From Amycolatopsis camponoti (GTDB taxonomy: Bacteria; Actinomycetota; Actinomycetes; Mycobacteriales; Pseudonocardiaceae), in contig NZ_CABVGP010000001.1 in the NCBI RefSeq assembly GCF_902497555.1, positions 124,001 to 188,000 of the forward strand: a stretch of 64,000 nucleotides of DNA, written 5' to 3'. Shown here one piece after another: positions 26,721 through 35,636 of the stretch; the first letter of the stretch is position 1; the number at the start of each line of letters is the position of its first letter. The position numbers and the translations under genes were made by a program. The notes under the pieces are model-generated. The model had not been told where the DNA came from. It did no database searches and was given only the letters and a program-made list of their open reading frames with translations.

Positions 26721-27214
26721 TACTCCTGCAGCCCCTTGGTCATCTTGGCGAAGGTCATGCTGTGGGCATCCTCGGTCTCGCGGTAGTTCTTGCGAGCGAT
26801 CACCATGGCCTCGCGAGCTTGCTCGACACCGTCTCGCATCTTCTCGAGGTTGGGGATCAGTGACTGCGGGTCGCCGTTGGCGACCTGCGCGTTGAAGCCG
26901 GCGACAGCCTGCGCGTACGCGCTACCACCCATCTGGGCAGGGTTCGCCAGCTTGAAGACGTTCGTGATCATCTCGCCGATGCCATCGATGAAGAAATCGC
27001 AGGCCTTGATGTACGCCTGAAAACCTTCTTCATTCACCGCGAACTGACCGTTCTCGGCCAGAGACTTCAGATGGCTGCCGCCCGTGCTGACCTTCTGCGC
27101 GGCCGCCGAGTCCACCGGACCGGCCAGCAGCCCAGAGAGGAAGTTCGACCCCGCGTCCCCTTCACCGGCCGGCGGCGTGAACGACCCCGGCGCGCCGAAC
27201 TGTGATCCGCCCAT
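26720..27214 (-). CDS. Esx/WXG-like helical protein, ESX-associated
   Basis: 164 aa from the ATG at 27214 with GGGAGG upstream; earlier in-frame starts would add sequence from the gap. After a Gly/Pro-rich N-terminus the chain is helical (FQAYIKACDFFIDGIGEMI, LIPNLEKMRDGVEQAREAMVIARKNYRETEDAHSM) and ends KMTKGLQE. The YRETEDAHSM stretch resembles the YxxxD/E secretion signal of ESX substrates. No canonical WxG is present. It lies between espG and the DUF3558 lipoprotein. I infer a partner of the PPE-like protein at 24739. Confidence 0.72.
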   Translation of the reverse strand: MGGSQFGAPGSFTPPAGEGDAGSNFLSGLLAGPVDSAAAQKVSTGGSHLKSLAENGQFAVNEEGFQAYIKACDFFIDGIGEMITNVFKLANPAQMGGSAYAQAVAGFNAQVANGDPQSLIPNLEKMRDGVEQAREAMVIARKNYRETEDAHSMTFAKMTKGLQE

Positions 27215-27284
27215 GACGCCCTCCCAGCCGTCAACACCACCCTGCGTGGTCCTCTCGCACTGTACTAGTGACGAACCGGCCGCG

Positions 27285-27977
27285 TCAGTGGTTCCGGCCA
27301 CCCTCCGCGAGCCACGTCCGCAGGTGAGAACCATCCGATGGGGTGAACGTCACCCGGGTCTCGCCGCCGGGCAAAGCCTCGCTGAACATCAGGAACCGCC
27401 CGCCCGCGTTGTCGACGAACGTCACCGTTCCCGCCGGCTTCAACGCCCCCGAAACGCGGACCGACAGCTCGAACGTCCCGTACCGGTGCAGGGGCCAGGA
27501 CGAGAACTCCGTCGCCGCGTCCGCGTCGCGGCGGTTGCCCGGCTCGATGAACGTCAGCTCGGCCAGCGGCACCGGGCGGTACACCGGGAGCATGCCGACC
27601 ACCAGGTCGGCCAGCCGGTCGGGGCGGGTCTGGGCGAACAGGATCTCTTCGCCCACCAGCTCCGAAAACACCCCGAGGCCGTGGCCGACCGCCGCGCGGT
27701 AGAAGACCTGGCGGCCCTCCTCCACCGCGCGGACGATCACCAGCACGTCCGGCTGGGTCCACGCCCGAAGCGTCTGCTCCACCTCGATGTCCAGCTTGTC
27801 CGGACCGGCCAGGCCTCGCGCCCGCATGGCGTCCCACGAAGCCGCCGCGATGCGCTCGTTCTCCGCGAGCGTGCGGCCGGGGCTGCGGATCTCGAACGGG
27901 TGCCAGTTCGCCGGAAGACCGGTACGCCGGACCGCCGTGTCGACCTCAGCCAGGCCCAGTGAAAATTCCTCCGGCAC
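27285..27977 (-). CDS. EspG family ESX secretion-associated chaperone
   Basis: 230 aa. Features of EspG proteins: an N-terminal FSLGLAEVDTAVRRTGL segment, LPANWHPFEI, then a central region with LVVGMLPVYRP and a beta-rich C-terminal half with HRYGTFELSVRV. EspG binds PE-PPE-type heterodimers in the cytosol and delivers them to their type VII system. It is the first gene of the ESX-like module; 70 nt separate it from the Esx-like gene. Confidence 0.85.
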   Translation of the reverse strand: MPEEFSLGLAEVDTAVRRTGLPANWHPFEIRSPGRTLAENERIAAASWDAMRARGLAGPDKLDIEVEQTLRAWTQPDVLVIVRAVEEGRQVFYRAAVGHGLGVFSELVGEEILFAQTRPDRLADLVVGMLPVYRPVPLAELTFIEPGNRRDADAATEFSSWPLHRYGTFELSVRVSGALKPAGTVTFVDNAGGRFLMFSEALPGGETRVTFTPSDGSHLRTWLAEGGRNH

Positions 27978-28010
27978 GTCCCCGAGCGTAGCGGAACGGC
28001 CACCCCGCGC

Positions 28011-29204
28011 TCAGATGTCGAGCTGCCGCACGCCGGTCTCGCGCAACGCCACCCGACCGGCCGTCGCCCGTTTGCGCAAGCGGACGATTTCGTGCGGCTG
28101 CAACCCGATCGCGACGCCGAACGCCTCCACGTCCGGGAACCCGCCCTGGCGCTGCCGCAGCTCCAGCGCCTTGGCCACCTGCTCCGGCGAAAGCAGCTGA
28201 GCCAGCTCCGGCCCCGAAGCCGCGTTGACGTCCACCAGCGGCGCAGGAGCAGGTGGTGGAGGCGCCAGCGCGACCGCGTCGGCCGGGACATAAGCCTCGA
28301 TCACGTCGTTCTGCCGGAGGTCGCGGAACGCCAGCCCGACGGTGAACGTCCGCACCCCGCCGTTCGTCCGCACGGCCACCCCGCCCCGGGCCAGCGACAG
28401 GATCCGCAGGTCCGCGGCGACGACCGTGCTCCGCTCGTTGAACGTCGTTCCCGCCGGCCGCAGCACCCGCGCCCGCGTGCCCACCGTGAACACCGACCCG
28501 CGCCCCTCCGGGACTTCGACCGCCGCGACCACCGAACCGTTGCCCAGGTCGTTCAGGCCGTGCACGACCGCGACGCCTTCGCGCCGCTCGAAGTGGTCGT
28601 GCGACGGCTCGTCGAACGCGGTCAGCGTGTCGCCCGCCAGGGGCGGCACGTCGCACTGGAAGCCGAGCAGCACCGTGCCCGGCCGGCCCGCCGGCAGTTC
28701 GTCCACCGGTCCGGGGCCGAACAGCCCGAGCACCCGCATCGGCTGGCCGCCGCGCGAGAACGCCGTCAACGCGCCGAAGCGCAGGACACCGTCCCGGACG
28801 AGCACCTGCACGCGGAACCCGGTCAGCTCGTCGTAAGCCGGCGCGACGACCTGCGCCACACCGTCCTGACGGCTCATGTCGGGTCCGACGGTGTCATCCG
28901 TGTACAGCTCCAGCGCGTCGCCATTCCCGAGGTCGCGCCGCCCCACCGCGACGAAGACGTCCTTGAGGAACCCGGCGTCGGTCACCGGCTCGACGTCGCT
29001 GGAGAAGAACTTCTTCCGCACCATGATCCCGAGGCGCAGGTTGTCCGCCAGGATCCGGTCGGCGCGCTTCAACCGCGCGCGGGCGCCGCGCACCGCGCGT
29101 CCGAGGCTCACCTGGCCGCCGGGCAGCTCCCCGAGGCCGGGGAGGGCGACCGAGTCGTTGAGCGCCTTGCCGAACTCGATGAGCCCGACCCTGACCTCGG
29201 TCAC
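28011..29204 (-). CDS. Beta-barrel protein with C-terminal helix-hairpin-helix, fifth gene of Ycf46-type operon
   Basis: 397 aa from a GTG that overlaps the preceding stop (GTGA). The N-terminal ~75 residues are basic and helical; the middle ~230 residues contain repeated beta-barrel-like blocks (VVAAVEVPEGRGSVFTVGTR, VAVRTNGGVRTFTVGLAFRDL, NDVIEAY) reminiscent of translation-factor domain II or IF-2-type barrels. The last ~65 residues contain helix-hairpin-helix elements (VDVNAASGPELAQLL, GGFPDVEAFGVAIGL), typical of nucleic-acid binding. I do not recognise a named family. Coupling to the Ycf46/Ycf35-like genes suggests a shared process, possibly acting on RNA or DNA. Confidence 0.72.
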   Translation of the reverse strand: MTEVRVGLIEFGKALNDSVALPGLGELPGGQVSLGRAVRGARARLKRADRILADNLRLGIMVRKKFFSSDVEPVTDAGFLKDVFVAVGRRDLGNGDALELYTDDTVGPDMSRQDGVAQVVAPAYDELTGFRVQVLVRDGVLRFGALTAFSRGGQPMRVLGLFGPGPVDELPAGRPGTVLLGFQCDVPPLAGDTLTAFDEPSHDHFERREGVAVVHGLNDLGNGSVVAAVEVPEGRGSVFTVGTRARVLRPAGTTFNERSTVVAADLRILSLARGGVAVRTNGGVRTFTVGLAFRDLRQNDVIEAYVPADAVALAPPPPAPAPLVDVNAASGPELAQLLSPEQVAKALELRQRQGGFPDVEAFGVAIGLQPHEIVRLRKRATAGRVALRETGVRQLDI

Positions 29205-29644
29205 GACGTGGCGGCCAGGGTGACGCTGATCGACTGGTCGGCGTTGACGCGCTCGGACTCGACGCGCATGCCGTTCGACGCCGCGCGCTCCTTGAGCCGC
29301 GCGAGCACCGCCTGCTGCACCTGGGCGGCGTAGGCCTCGTCGACCGACAGGACCAGCCGCTGGGCTTCGGCCTCGGCGAGGCCAGGCCCGTCGACGTGCG
29401 CCAGCTGGACGCCCTCGGGGCCGTAGACGAACGTGATCCGCCGTCCTTCCCACGCGGCGACGACGGAATTGCCGTCGTCGGTGACCTGCGCCCGCAGCCC
29501 GGTGAGCGCGCGGGCCAGCAGGTCGCGGTGGCGCATCCGGGTCCGCACGGTGACGACGCCGGGCTGCGCCTGCGTGTGCGCGGCGATCGTGGCGGCGTTG
29601 AGCTGAGCCAGCGCTTCGCTGCGCAGCTTGAGCGTGACACTCAT
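29201..29644 (-). CDS. Ycf35/DUF1257-like protein
   Basis: 147 aa; ATG overlaps the preceding stop (ATGA). The C-terminal half (VDEAYAAQVQQAVLARLKERAASNGMRVESERVN then DQSISVTL) matches the shape of Ycf35/DUF1257 proteins, which end with a Tyr-rich helix and an EE-x-DGS-like strand pair. The N-terminal half is more diverged (MSVTLKLRSEALAQLNAATI). In cyanobacteria and plastids ycf35 and ycf46 occur together with DUF2997; that co-occurrence is repeated here and supports the call. Biochemical function unknown. Confidence 0.6.
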   Translation of the reverse strand: MSVTLKLRSEALAQLNAATIAAHTQAQPGVVTVRTRMRHRDLLARALTGLRAQVTDDGNSVVAAWEGRRITFVYGPEGVQLAHVDGPGLAEAEAQRLVLSVDEAYAAQVQQAVLARLKERAASNGMRVESERVNADQSISVTLAATS

Positions 29645-30216
29645 CGGCGGTCCCCTTCGAGCAGCGCTTCGAGCACTTCGGTGGTGGCGAACCCGTTCAG
29701 CTCGATCGCGCCGTCCGGGGCGATCGTGAGTTCGAGGCGGTTCGGGGTGGTGAAGATCGACTCGTCGTAGCGGCCGGTCAGGAAGTGGAACCGCTGGTTC
29801 ACCGAGCCCACCCACGGCCGCGAGGTCTCGGGCCGGTCGGCCAGGAAAGGGCCGTCCACCAGCAGATCCGTCGAGTCCAGGAGCTTCGACGGCGGCAGCT
29901 CCTCGAGGACGTGCCCGGTGAACGTCATCACCGAAAGTCCTTCGGCCCGCACCGCGGCCGCGAACTCCCCCAACGGTTCCGGCTGGTCGAACGGCTCGCC
30001 GCCGAGCAGCGTGACGCCTTCGATGCCGTCGATCGCCAGCACCCGGGACGCCAGGTCCGGCCACGCCGGCCGAAAACCGCCGCGGGTCGTCCACGTCTGC
30101 GGGTTGAAGCAGCCGGGGCAGCGCACCGAGCAGCCTTGCGTCCACACCGCGCACCGCAGTCCCGGGCCTTCGGCCGCGGTGACGTCGACGATCCGGTGGA
30201 GGTTCAGGAGTTCCAT
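29641..30216 (-). CDS. Radical-SAM/4Fe-4S activase-like protein
   Basis: 191 aa starting MELLNLHRIVDVTAAEGPGL. The cluster motif is C29-x3-C33-x2-C36 (CSVRCPGC), followed by LLGGEPFDQ for SAM binding. Size and the GPG-x-RCAVWTQGC opening are like ribonucleotide-reductase or pyruvate-formate-lyase activases (NrdG/PflA type), but the partner glycyl-radical enzyme is absent. Here it lies inside an operon between DUF2997 and a Ycf35-like gene, overlapping both by a few bases. The target could be one of those proteins; that is inference. Confidence 0.85.
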   Translation of the reverse strand: MELLNLHRIVDVTAAEGPGLRCAVWTQGCSVRCPGCFNPQTWTTRGGFRPAWPDLASRVLAIDGIEGVTLLGGEPFDQPEPLGEFAAAVRAEGLSVMTFTGHVLEELPPSKLLDSTDLLVDGPFLADRPETSRPWVGSVNQRFHFLTGRYDESIFTTPNRLELTIAPDGAIELNGFATTEVLEALLEGDRR

Positions 30217-30428
30217 TGCGACTGCTGCCGCGAAGCCGTGTTCGCAGTGTCTTCGGTGGAAGCGGACGTCCGCCGATAGTCCTCGGTGAACTCCGACGTC
30301 ACGGTCTCCGCGCCGAGCAGGTCCTCCAGCAGCGGGATGTAGTCGAGGCACTTCGACCCGGTCACGCCGTGCGTCTCGGCGCTGATCGAGCCGTCCTTGC
30401 CGATGGTGACGGTCACGCGGTGCGTCAT
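30204..30428 (-). CDS. DUF2997 small protein
   Basis: 74 aa from the ATG overlapping the ATPase stop. It matches DUF2997: VTVTIGKDGSISAETHGVTG, SKCLDYIPLLEDLLG, EFTEDYRR, with a single conserved Cys at residue 27 and a Ser/Thr-rich tail. DUF2997 proteins accompany Ycf46 and Ycf35 in cyanobacteria. The 3' end overlaps the radical-SAM start by 13 nt. The conserved cysteine is a conceivable modification or cluster-binding site. Confidence 0.8.
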   Translation of the reverse strand: MTHRVTVTIGKDGSISAETHGVTGSKCLDYIPLLEDLLGAETVTSEFTEDYRRTSASTEDTANTASRQQSQWNS

Positions 30429-32044
30429 ACGTCGATCGTCCTCCCCCTCGGGGACTCCGGCCGCGGCGGTGCGACGGGAGCCTCGACGTCGCCGGAAGTG
30501 TCCGTCGCCGCGACGGCCCGGGTCTCCGCCCAGTTCCGGATGGCCAGGATTTCGTCGGCCTGGGTGACCGACAGCGGCACGGTCGACTTGACCGCCCGCA
30601 CGAGGTCTTCGCGGCGCAGCGGCCGCTTCTCGGCGAAGGCGTCGACCAGGCCGGCCAGCACGGCCTGCTCGATCTCGGCGCCGCTGTAGCCCGCGCTGAC
30701 GTCGGCGAGCTCGGTGAACAGCGCGTCGTTTAGCCGGAGCTCGCTGGCCACGAAGTCGTCCGTGACGCGACGGCGCAGGTGGATCCGCCAGATCGCGACG
30801 CGCTCGGGCGCCGAAGGCAGGTCGACGAAGAAGATCTCGTCGAAGCGGCCCTTGCGCAGGAACTCCGGCGGCAGCGAGCCGACCTGGTTCGCGGTCGCCA
30901 TCACGAACACCGGCGCCGACTTCTCCTGCATCCACGACAGGAACGTGCCGAAGACGCGCCGCGCGGTGCCGCCGTCGCCACCGCCGCCCGCGCCGGCGAG
31001 GCCCTTCTCGATCTCGTCGACCCACAGCACGCACGGCGCGATGCCCTCCGCGGTGCGGATGACCGTGCGGATGTTCTTCTCGCTCGAGCCGACCAGGCCG
31101 GCGAAGACGCGGCCCAGGTCCAGGCGCAGCAGCGGCAGCCGCCACATGTTCGCGACGCACACCGCGGACAGGCTCTTGCCGCAGCCGGGGACGCCGGTGA
31201 GCAGCAGGCCCTTCGGCGCAGCGAGGTTGTACGCCGACGCGGCGGGCGTCCAGGTGCCGGTGCGCTTGGTGAGCCACCGCTTGAGCCGGTCGAGGCCGCC
31301 GACGGCGTCGAAGCTGGTTTCCGCGGGGACGATGTCGAGCATCCCGGACCGGCGGACGGCTTGGCGTTTCTCGGCGAGGATCAGCTCGAGGTCGCTGGGG
31401 TCGAGGCCGCCGCCTTCGACGAGCGCCCTGGCGAACGCGTTTTCGGCTTCGGGCAGCGTGAGGCCGCGCGCGGCGGCGACGATCATGTCCCGGTCGTCGC
31501 GGTCGATGCTGATCCGCACGTTCTGCCGGTGCGCGGCGACCATGCCGTCGAGCAGCTCGCCGATCTGGCGCTGGTCGGGCAGCGGGAAGTCGACGACGGT
31601 GGCGTCGTGCTCCAGCTCGGGCGGCACGGGCAGCGAGGGCGAAACGAGGATCAGGCTGAGCGGAACCGGCCGCGTCTTGAAAGCGGCGGCGAGCTCCCGC
31701 AGCCGGCGCACGACTTCGGGATCGGGGCGGTGGCCGCCCTCGGAGACGAGCTGGGGGTGCAGGTCGGCGAAGACGAAGACGGCGGGTTCGCCCCAGCCGT
31801 AGACGCGCTCGAGCGCGGCGGACGCGGCCCGCGTCTCGGAGATCGGCGGCCCGCCGGCGGGGGCGAGCCCGGTGGTGGACGACCAGACGTAGACGCGCCG
31901 AGGCGTGCGAAGCCGGGTCTGGTCTTCGGCGACGGCGCGGATCTCCCGCAGCACGCGCTGCTCTTCGTGCGTCTCGACGACCAGCAGCGGGTACCGAGCC
32001 TGCAGCAACTGGGTCAGCTCATCGCGAAACCCCTGGCCGGCCAT
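30425..32044 (-). CDS. Ycf46-type AAA+ ATPase
   Basis: 539 aa from the ATG at 32044 with GAGGGGG upstream; a longer frame exists. Residues ~1-235 form the Ycf46 N-terminal domain that begins with [21 protein letters not shown]. The AAA+ module has Walker A GVPGCGKS (284-291), Walker B VLWVDEIE (339-346), sensor ATAN (383-386) and arginine finger in [14 protein letters not shown] (Arg400); the last phrase is nearly invariant in Ycf46. In cyanobacteria Ycf46 has been linked to CO2-uptake regulation. Here it heads a five-gene overlapping operon. It is divergent from the acyl-CoA ligase at 32174. Confidence 0.88.
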   Translation of the reverse strand: MAGQGFRDELTQLLQARYPLLVVETHEEQRVLREIRAVAEDQTRLRTPRRVYVWSSTTGLAPAGGPPISETRAASAALERVYGWGEPAVFVFADLHPQLVSEGGHRPDPEVVRRLRELAAAFKTRPVPLSLILVSPSLPVPPELEHDATVVDFPLPDQRQIGELLDGMVAAHRQNVRISIDRDDRDMIVAAARGLTLPEAENAFARALVEGGGLDPSDLELILAEKRQAVRRSGMLDIVPAETSFDAVGGLDRLKRWLTKRTGTWTPAASAYNLAAPKGLLLTGVPGCGKSLSAVCVANMWRLPLLRLDLGRVFAGLVGSSEKNIRTVIRTAEGIAPCVLWVDEIEKGLAGAGGGGDGGTARRVFGTFLSWMQEKSAPVFVMATANQVGSLPPEFLRKGRFDEIFFVDLPSAPERVAIWRIHLRRRVTDDFVASELRLNDALFTELADVSAGYSGAEIEQAVLAGLVDAFAEKRPLRREDLVRAVKSTVPLSVTQADEILAIRNWAETRAVAATDTSGDVEAPVAPPRPESPRGRTIDV

Positions 32045-32173
32045 CGATCGCCCCCTCGAATCCCGCCCGGACATTACCAGCGCTTCGATCACGGAACGGC
32101 CCCGAGCAGTCGCGACCGGCGGGTTCGCTTCCTAGACTCGGGTCGCCCGACGAAGACGTCTACGGGAGGCACC

Positions 32174-33832
32174 ATGCCTGACGCGCCCGCACTGCCGAGC
32201 TATGCCTCGGGGATCTCCGAGGTTCCGCTGCTCGGGGACACCATCGGCGACAACTTCGACCGGACGGTGGCGGCGCACCCCGATCGGGATGCCCTCGTCG
32301 ATCGGACCGCCGGACGGCGGTGGACCTACCGGGAACTGGCCGCCGAGGTGAACGCGCTCGCGCTCGGACTCGTCGCGCAGGGCATCGGGAAGGGGGACCG
32401 GGTCGGGATCTGGTCACCGAACCGGGCGGAATGGACGTTCCTGCAGTACGCGACCGCCAAGATCGGCGCCATCCTCGTCAACATCAACCCCGCCTACCGG
32501 TCGCACGAGCTCGAGTACGTGCTCAACCAGGCCGGCGTGAAGCTGGTGGTCGCCTCTGACAAGTTCAAGACCTCCGACTACCCCGCGATGGTCGACGAAG
32601 TCCGCGAAAAGTGCGCGGACCTGAACCACGTCGTGATCCTCGGCAGCGCGAGCTGGCAGGCGCTGATGGACGCCGGCTGGCAGGGCGATCCGTCGTCGCT
32701 GACCGAGCTCCAAGCCGCTCTCTCCGCCGATGACCCGATCAACATCCAGTACACCTCGGGCACGACCGGCTTCCCCAAGGGCGCCACCCTCAGCCACCAC
32801 AACATCCTCAACAACGGCTACTTCGTCGGCGAGCTCTGCAACTACACCGAGCAGGACAAGGTGTGCATCCCGGTGCCCTTCTACCACTGCTTCGGCATGG
32901 TGATGGGCAACCTCGCGTGCACCACCCACGGTTCCTGCATGGTGATCCCGGCGCCGGCGTTCGACCCGAATGCGACGCTCGAAGCCGTCGCCGCCGAGCA
33001 GTGCACCTCCCTCTACGGCGTGCCGACGATGTTCATCGCCGAGCTGAACCACCCGGACTTCGCGAGCTTCGACCTGTCGTCGCTGCGGACCGGGATCATG
33101 GCGGGCTCGCCGTGCCCGGTCGAGGTGATGAAGCAGGTCATCGACCGGATGAGGATGGCCGAGGTGTCCATCTGCTACGGCATGACCGAGACGTCGCCGG
33201 TGTCGACGCAGACCCGCGCGGACGACTCGATCGAGCGCCGTGTGTCGACCGTCGGGCGGGTCGGGCCGCACCTGGAGGTCAAGGTCGTCGACCCGGAAAC
33301 CGGGCTGACGGTGCCGCGCGGCGAGCCGGGCGAGCTGTGCACGCGCGGGTACTCGGTGATGCTCGGGTACTGGGAGCAGGCGGACAAGACGGCGGAGGCG
33401 ATCGACGCGGCCCGCTGGATGCACACCGGCGACCTGGCCGTCATGGACGCCGACAGCTACCTCAACATCACCGGCCGCATCAAGGACATGGTCATCCGCG
33501 GCGGCGAAAACCTGTACCCGCGGGAGATCGAGGAGTTCCTCTACACGCACCCGGACATCCTCGACGCGCAGGTCATCGGCGTCCCGGACGAGAAGTACGG
33601 CGAAGAGCTGATGGCCTGGGTCCGGATGCGCGAAGGCGCGGAGCCGCTGACGCCGGAGAAGGTGCGCGAGTTCTGCGAAGGCAAGCTGGCGCGCTACAAG
33701 ATCCCGCGGTACGTGCACGTCGTCGAGGAGTTCCCGATGACGGTGACCGGCAAGGTCCGCAAGGTCGAGATGCGCGAGAAGTCGATCACGCTGCTGGGCC
33801 TCGAAGCCGCCGCGTCCGCGAAGCACGCTTAA
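32174..33832 (+). CDS. Acyl-CoA ligase (AMP-binding, fatty-acid CoA ligase)
   Basis: 552 aa from ATG 32174 behind GGGAGGC. Family motifs: [11 protein letters not shown] (P-loop), [38 protein letters not shown], and the C-terminal catalytic Lys region TVTGKVRK. Close to FadD-type medium/long-chain acyl-CoA synthetases used in beta-oxidation. It activates a carboxylic acid with ATP and ligates CoA. Monocistronic; a hairpin terminator follows at 33931. Confidence 0.93.
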   Translation: MPDAPALPSYASGISEVPLLGDTIGDNFDRTVAAHPDRDALVDRTAGRRWTYRELAAEVNALALGLVAQGIGKGDRVGIWSPNRAEWTFLQYATAKIGAILVNINPAYRSHELEYVLNQAGVKLVVASDKFKTSDYPAMVDEVREKCADLNHVVILGSASWQALMDAGWQGDPSSLTELQAALSADDPINIQYTSGTTGFPKGATLSHHNILNNGYFVGELCNYTEQDKVCIPVPFYHCFGMVMGNLACTTHGSCMVIPAPAFDPNATLEAVAAEQCTSLYGVPTMFIAELNHPDFASFDLSSLRTGIMAGSPCPVEVMKQVIDRMRMAEVSICYGMTETSPVSTQTRADDSIERRVSTVGRVGPHLEVKVVDPETGLTVPRGEPGELCTRGYSVMLGYWEQADKTAEAIDAARWMHTGDLAVMDADSYLNITGRIKDMVIRGGENLYPREIEEFLYTHPDILDAQVIGVPDEKYGEELMAWVRMREGAEPLTPEKVREFCEGKLARYKIPRYVHVVEEFPMTVTGKVRKVEMREKSITLLGLEAAASAKHA

Positions 33833-33856
33833 ACCGCGCGGGACGTCCGGGCGTTC

Positions 33857-33880
33857 TCCCTTCGCGATCGTGCGAAGGGA
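33857..33880 (+). promoter_or_regulatory. Hairpin sequestering the micro-ORF ribosome site
   Basis: TCCCTTCGC (33857-33865) pairs with GCGAAGGGA (33872-33880) around a 6-nt loop; C56-G81 extends it. The right arm contains most of the Shine-Dalgarno GGGAGGG (33877-33883) for the ATG at 33889, so folding would hide it. Confidence 0.45.
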
Positions 33881-33888
33881 GGGCGAAG

Positions 33889-33915
33889 ATGATCATCCTC
33901 AGCTGGGACTGGTGA
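33889..33915 (+). CDS. Candidate eight-residue micro-ORF (MIILSWDW)
   Basis: ATG to TGA encodes MIILSWDW, with a strong GGGAGGG 5 nt upstream and no other start nearby. It lies 56 nt after the acyl-CoA ligase stop and 15 nt before a perfect terminator hairpin. Two Trp in eight residues is unusual by chance. There is no downstream gene on this strand that a leader peptide could control, so it may be a 3'-UTR micropeptide or a coincidence. Confidence 0.3.
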   Translation: MIILSWDW

Positions 33916-33930
33916 GCGGTCCGTGAACGG

Positions 33931-33959
33931 CCATCGAGGGACTTCGAGTCCCTCGATGG
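33931..33959. terminator. Hairpin terminator between acyl-CoA ligase and R2lox genes
   Basis: A perfect 13-bp stem (CCATCGAGGGACT with AGTCCCTCGATGG, 33931-33943 and 33947-33959) closes a 3-nt TCG loop. It lies between convergent genes; the R2lox stop is 19 nt further. Bidirectional function is likely. Confidence 0.8.
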
Positions 33960-33977
33960 GCCATGCACGGCTCGTCG

Positions 33978-34946
33978 TCAGGAAACCGCGGCCGCGGCCT
34001 CGGCGATCGCCTTCGCGTCTTCTTCGCCGAAGGTGTCTTCGAGGTGTTCGGGCGAGTAGTCCAGGTCGATCTGCTCCACGGGCATCCCGCGCGCCGACTC
34101 GATCGCGCCCAGCCGGCGCTGGGCCCGGTCCGCCGCGTACCGGATGATCTCCTCCGGGTCGTTGTCGAACGGCACTTCCTCGAACTGGTCCTGCACCCAC
34201 TGGATCATGTTGAGCGCGTGCGGGAGCAGCTCGCCCATCCGCTGCTGGACCGCGTCCCACAGCGAGTCGTCCGCCGCGACGTGGCGGCGGCAGGTGAACG
34301 TGCCCCACGCCATGTGGCGGCGCTCGTCGTCGCCGATGCGGCGGACCAGCTCCTGCATGCCCGGCAGGATGTCGTTCTGGGTGCAGATCAGCTGCCACGA
34401 GTAGTAACCCGTCAGCGCGAGGCTGCCCTCGATCACGTGGTTGTACGTCACGCTCGCGCGGATCTGGTTGAGCGGGCTGGGATCGTCCTCCAGCGCCCGC
34501 AGCGACTGCGGTAGTTCCTCGTAGAACAGCTTGCGGTAGTGCGGGTTCTCCGCGACGTACGGGTGGAGGTCCTCGGTCAGCCCGACCGCGTCCATCCAGC
34601 GGCGGAACACTTCCGTGTGCTTCGCCTCTTCGAAGCAGAACTGCGTCAGGTACATCTCGTCGCCGAAGCGGCCGGTCGCCGACATTGCCCGCATGAACGG
34701 CTGGATGTCCTCGGTGACGGCCTCTTCGCCGGCGATGAACTGCGCGACCAGGTACGTCGTGCTGCGTTTCTGCTCGTCGTTCAGCGTGTCCCAGCCCTCG
34801 CGCTCGTGGCTGAAGTCGATGTCGGCGGGGTTCCAGAACTTCTTGTTGCCCTTGACGAACAGCCGCAACGGGAACGAGTCCCAGTTCAGGCCACCCTTGC
34901 GCAGGGAGGAAAAACCGGTCCGCAGTTCCGAGAGCGTGTCGGTCAT
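33978..34946 (-). CDS. R2-like ligand-binding oxidase (R2lox), Mn/Fe
   Basis: 322 aa. Although of ribonucleotide-reductase beta fold, it matches the R2lox group of M. tuberculosis Rv0233 along most of its length. Metal ligands align: Glu74, Glu107, His110, Glu173, Glu208, His211; Val77 and Tyr168 correspond to the Val-Tyr pair that forms the ether cross-link in Rv0233. R2lox binds a long-chain fatty acid and is an oxidase of unknown physiological role. It is translated from an ATG overlapping the TetR stop (ATGA), as Rv0232-Rv0233 are paired. The upstream operator candidate is at 35552. Confidence 0.92.
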   Translation of the reverse strand: MTDTLSELRTGFSSLRKGGLNWDSFPLRLFVKGNKKFWNPADIDFSHEREGWDTLNDEQKRSTTYLVAQFIAGEEAVTEDIQPFMRAMSATGRFGDEMYLTQFCFEEAKHTEVFRRWMDAVGLTEDLHPYVAENPHYRKLFYEELPQSLRALEDDPSPLNQIRASVTYNHVIEGSLALTGYYSWQLICTQNDILPGMQELVRRIGDDERRHMAWGTFTCRRHVAADDSLWDAVQQRMGELLPHALNMIQWVQDQFEEVPFDNDPEEIIRYAADRAQRRLGAIESARGMPVEQIDLDYSPEHLEDTFGEEDAKAIAEAAAAVS

Positions 34947-35542
34947 CGTTTCACTCCATTGTGGACGAATTGGCGGATGGCGGGTGCCAGCACGGCGGTG
35001 ACGGCGTCGGCCGCCTCCGCCGCCGAATGCGTGGAGAGCACCAGGTGCGACAGGGAAAGCCGCACCGCGGTCTCCGCGAGCAGAGCGGCGGATTCGGCCG
35101 ACAGGCCCGGTTCGAGCTCGCGGTACTGCTCGGCGGCGAGCTCGGCGGCCGCGCTGAGGATCGGCTCGCCCCTGGTCGTGAGCAGGGGTAGCAGGTCCTC
35201 GCCGGCTTCGGTGCCGAGCGCCGCCGCGACCAGGCGGTTCTCCCGCGCGTGCTCGATCGTGTAGACGACGGCGTGGTGGATGCCCGGAAGGAGCCCGTCC
35301 GCCGTTTCGAACCGCTGCCGGATCCCGTCGAGGAACTCCGACGCGGTGCGCAGCGCCACCGCCTGGGTCAGCGCCGCCTTGTTGCCGAACTCGTTGTAGA
35401 CGGTCTGCCTGCTCACCCCGGCCTTGGCCGCCACGTCGGCCATCCGCAGTCCCGCGTAGCCGGCCTCCGGCAGCAGGTCCGCGGCGGCGTCGAGCAGGGA
35501 TTCCCGGAGGGACGCCTTCGTCCGGTCGGTGAAGCTGGTCAC
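34943..35542 (-). CDS. TetR family regulator paired with R2lox
   Basis: 199 aa, GTG start. N-terminal [44 protein letters not shown]-terminal ligand-binding helices follow. The overlap with R2lox and the mycobacterial parallel (Rv0232) indicate that it controls its own operon. A 25-bp dyad with TTGACA and TGTCAA ends at 35552-35576, just upstream of the start, is the best operator candidate. Confidence 0.93.
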   Translation of the reverse strand: MTSFTDRTKASLRESLLDAAADLLPEAGYAGLRMADVAAKAGVSRQTVYNEFGNKAALTQAVALRTASEFLDGIRQRFETADGLLPGIHHAVVYTIEHARENRLVAAALGTEAGEDLLPLLTTRGEPILSAAAELAAEQYRELEPGLSAESAALLAETAVRLSLSHLVLSTHSAAEAADAVTAVLAPAIRQFVHNGVKR

Positions 35543-35551
35543 ACCCTCACC

Positions 35552-35576
35552 TTGACACAGATGTCTCCGCTGTCAA
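35552..35576. promoter_or_regulatory. Candidate TetR operator (TTGACA-N13-TGTCAA)
   Basis: Arms TTGACA and TGTCAA are separated by 13 nt and contain a further internal TGTC, giving GACA-TGTC-TGTC spacing. The dyad is 10 nt upstream of the tetR start and 61 nt upstream of the HAD gene at 35637, so it could control both divergent units. Half-sites of the TGACA/TGTCA type are common for TetR proteins. Confidence 0.5.
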
Positions 35577-35636
35577 GACGCTGTACATGATCAGGTGACG
35601 TGTAAATCTGTCGGTGGTCCCGGCTACGGTGCTGGT

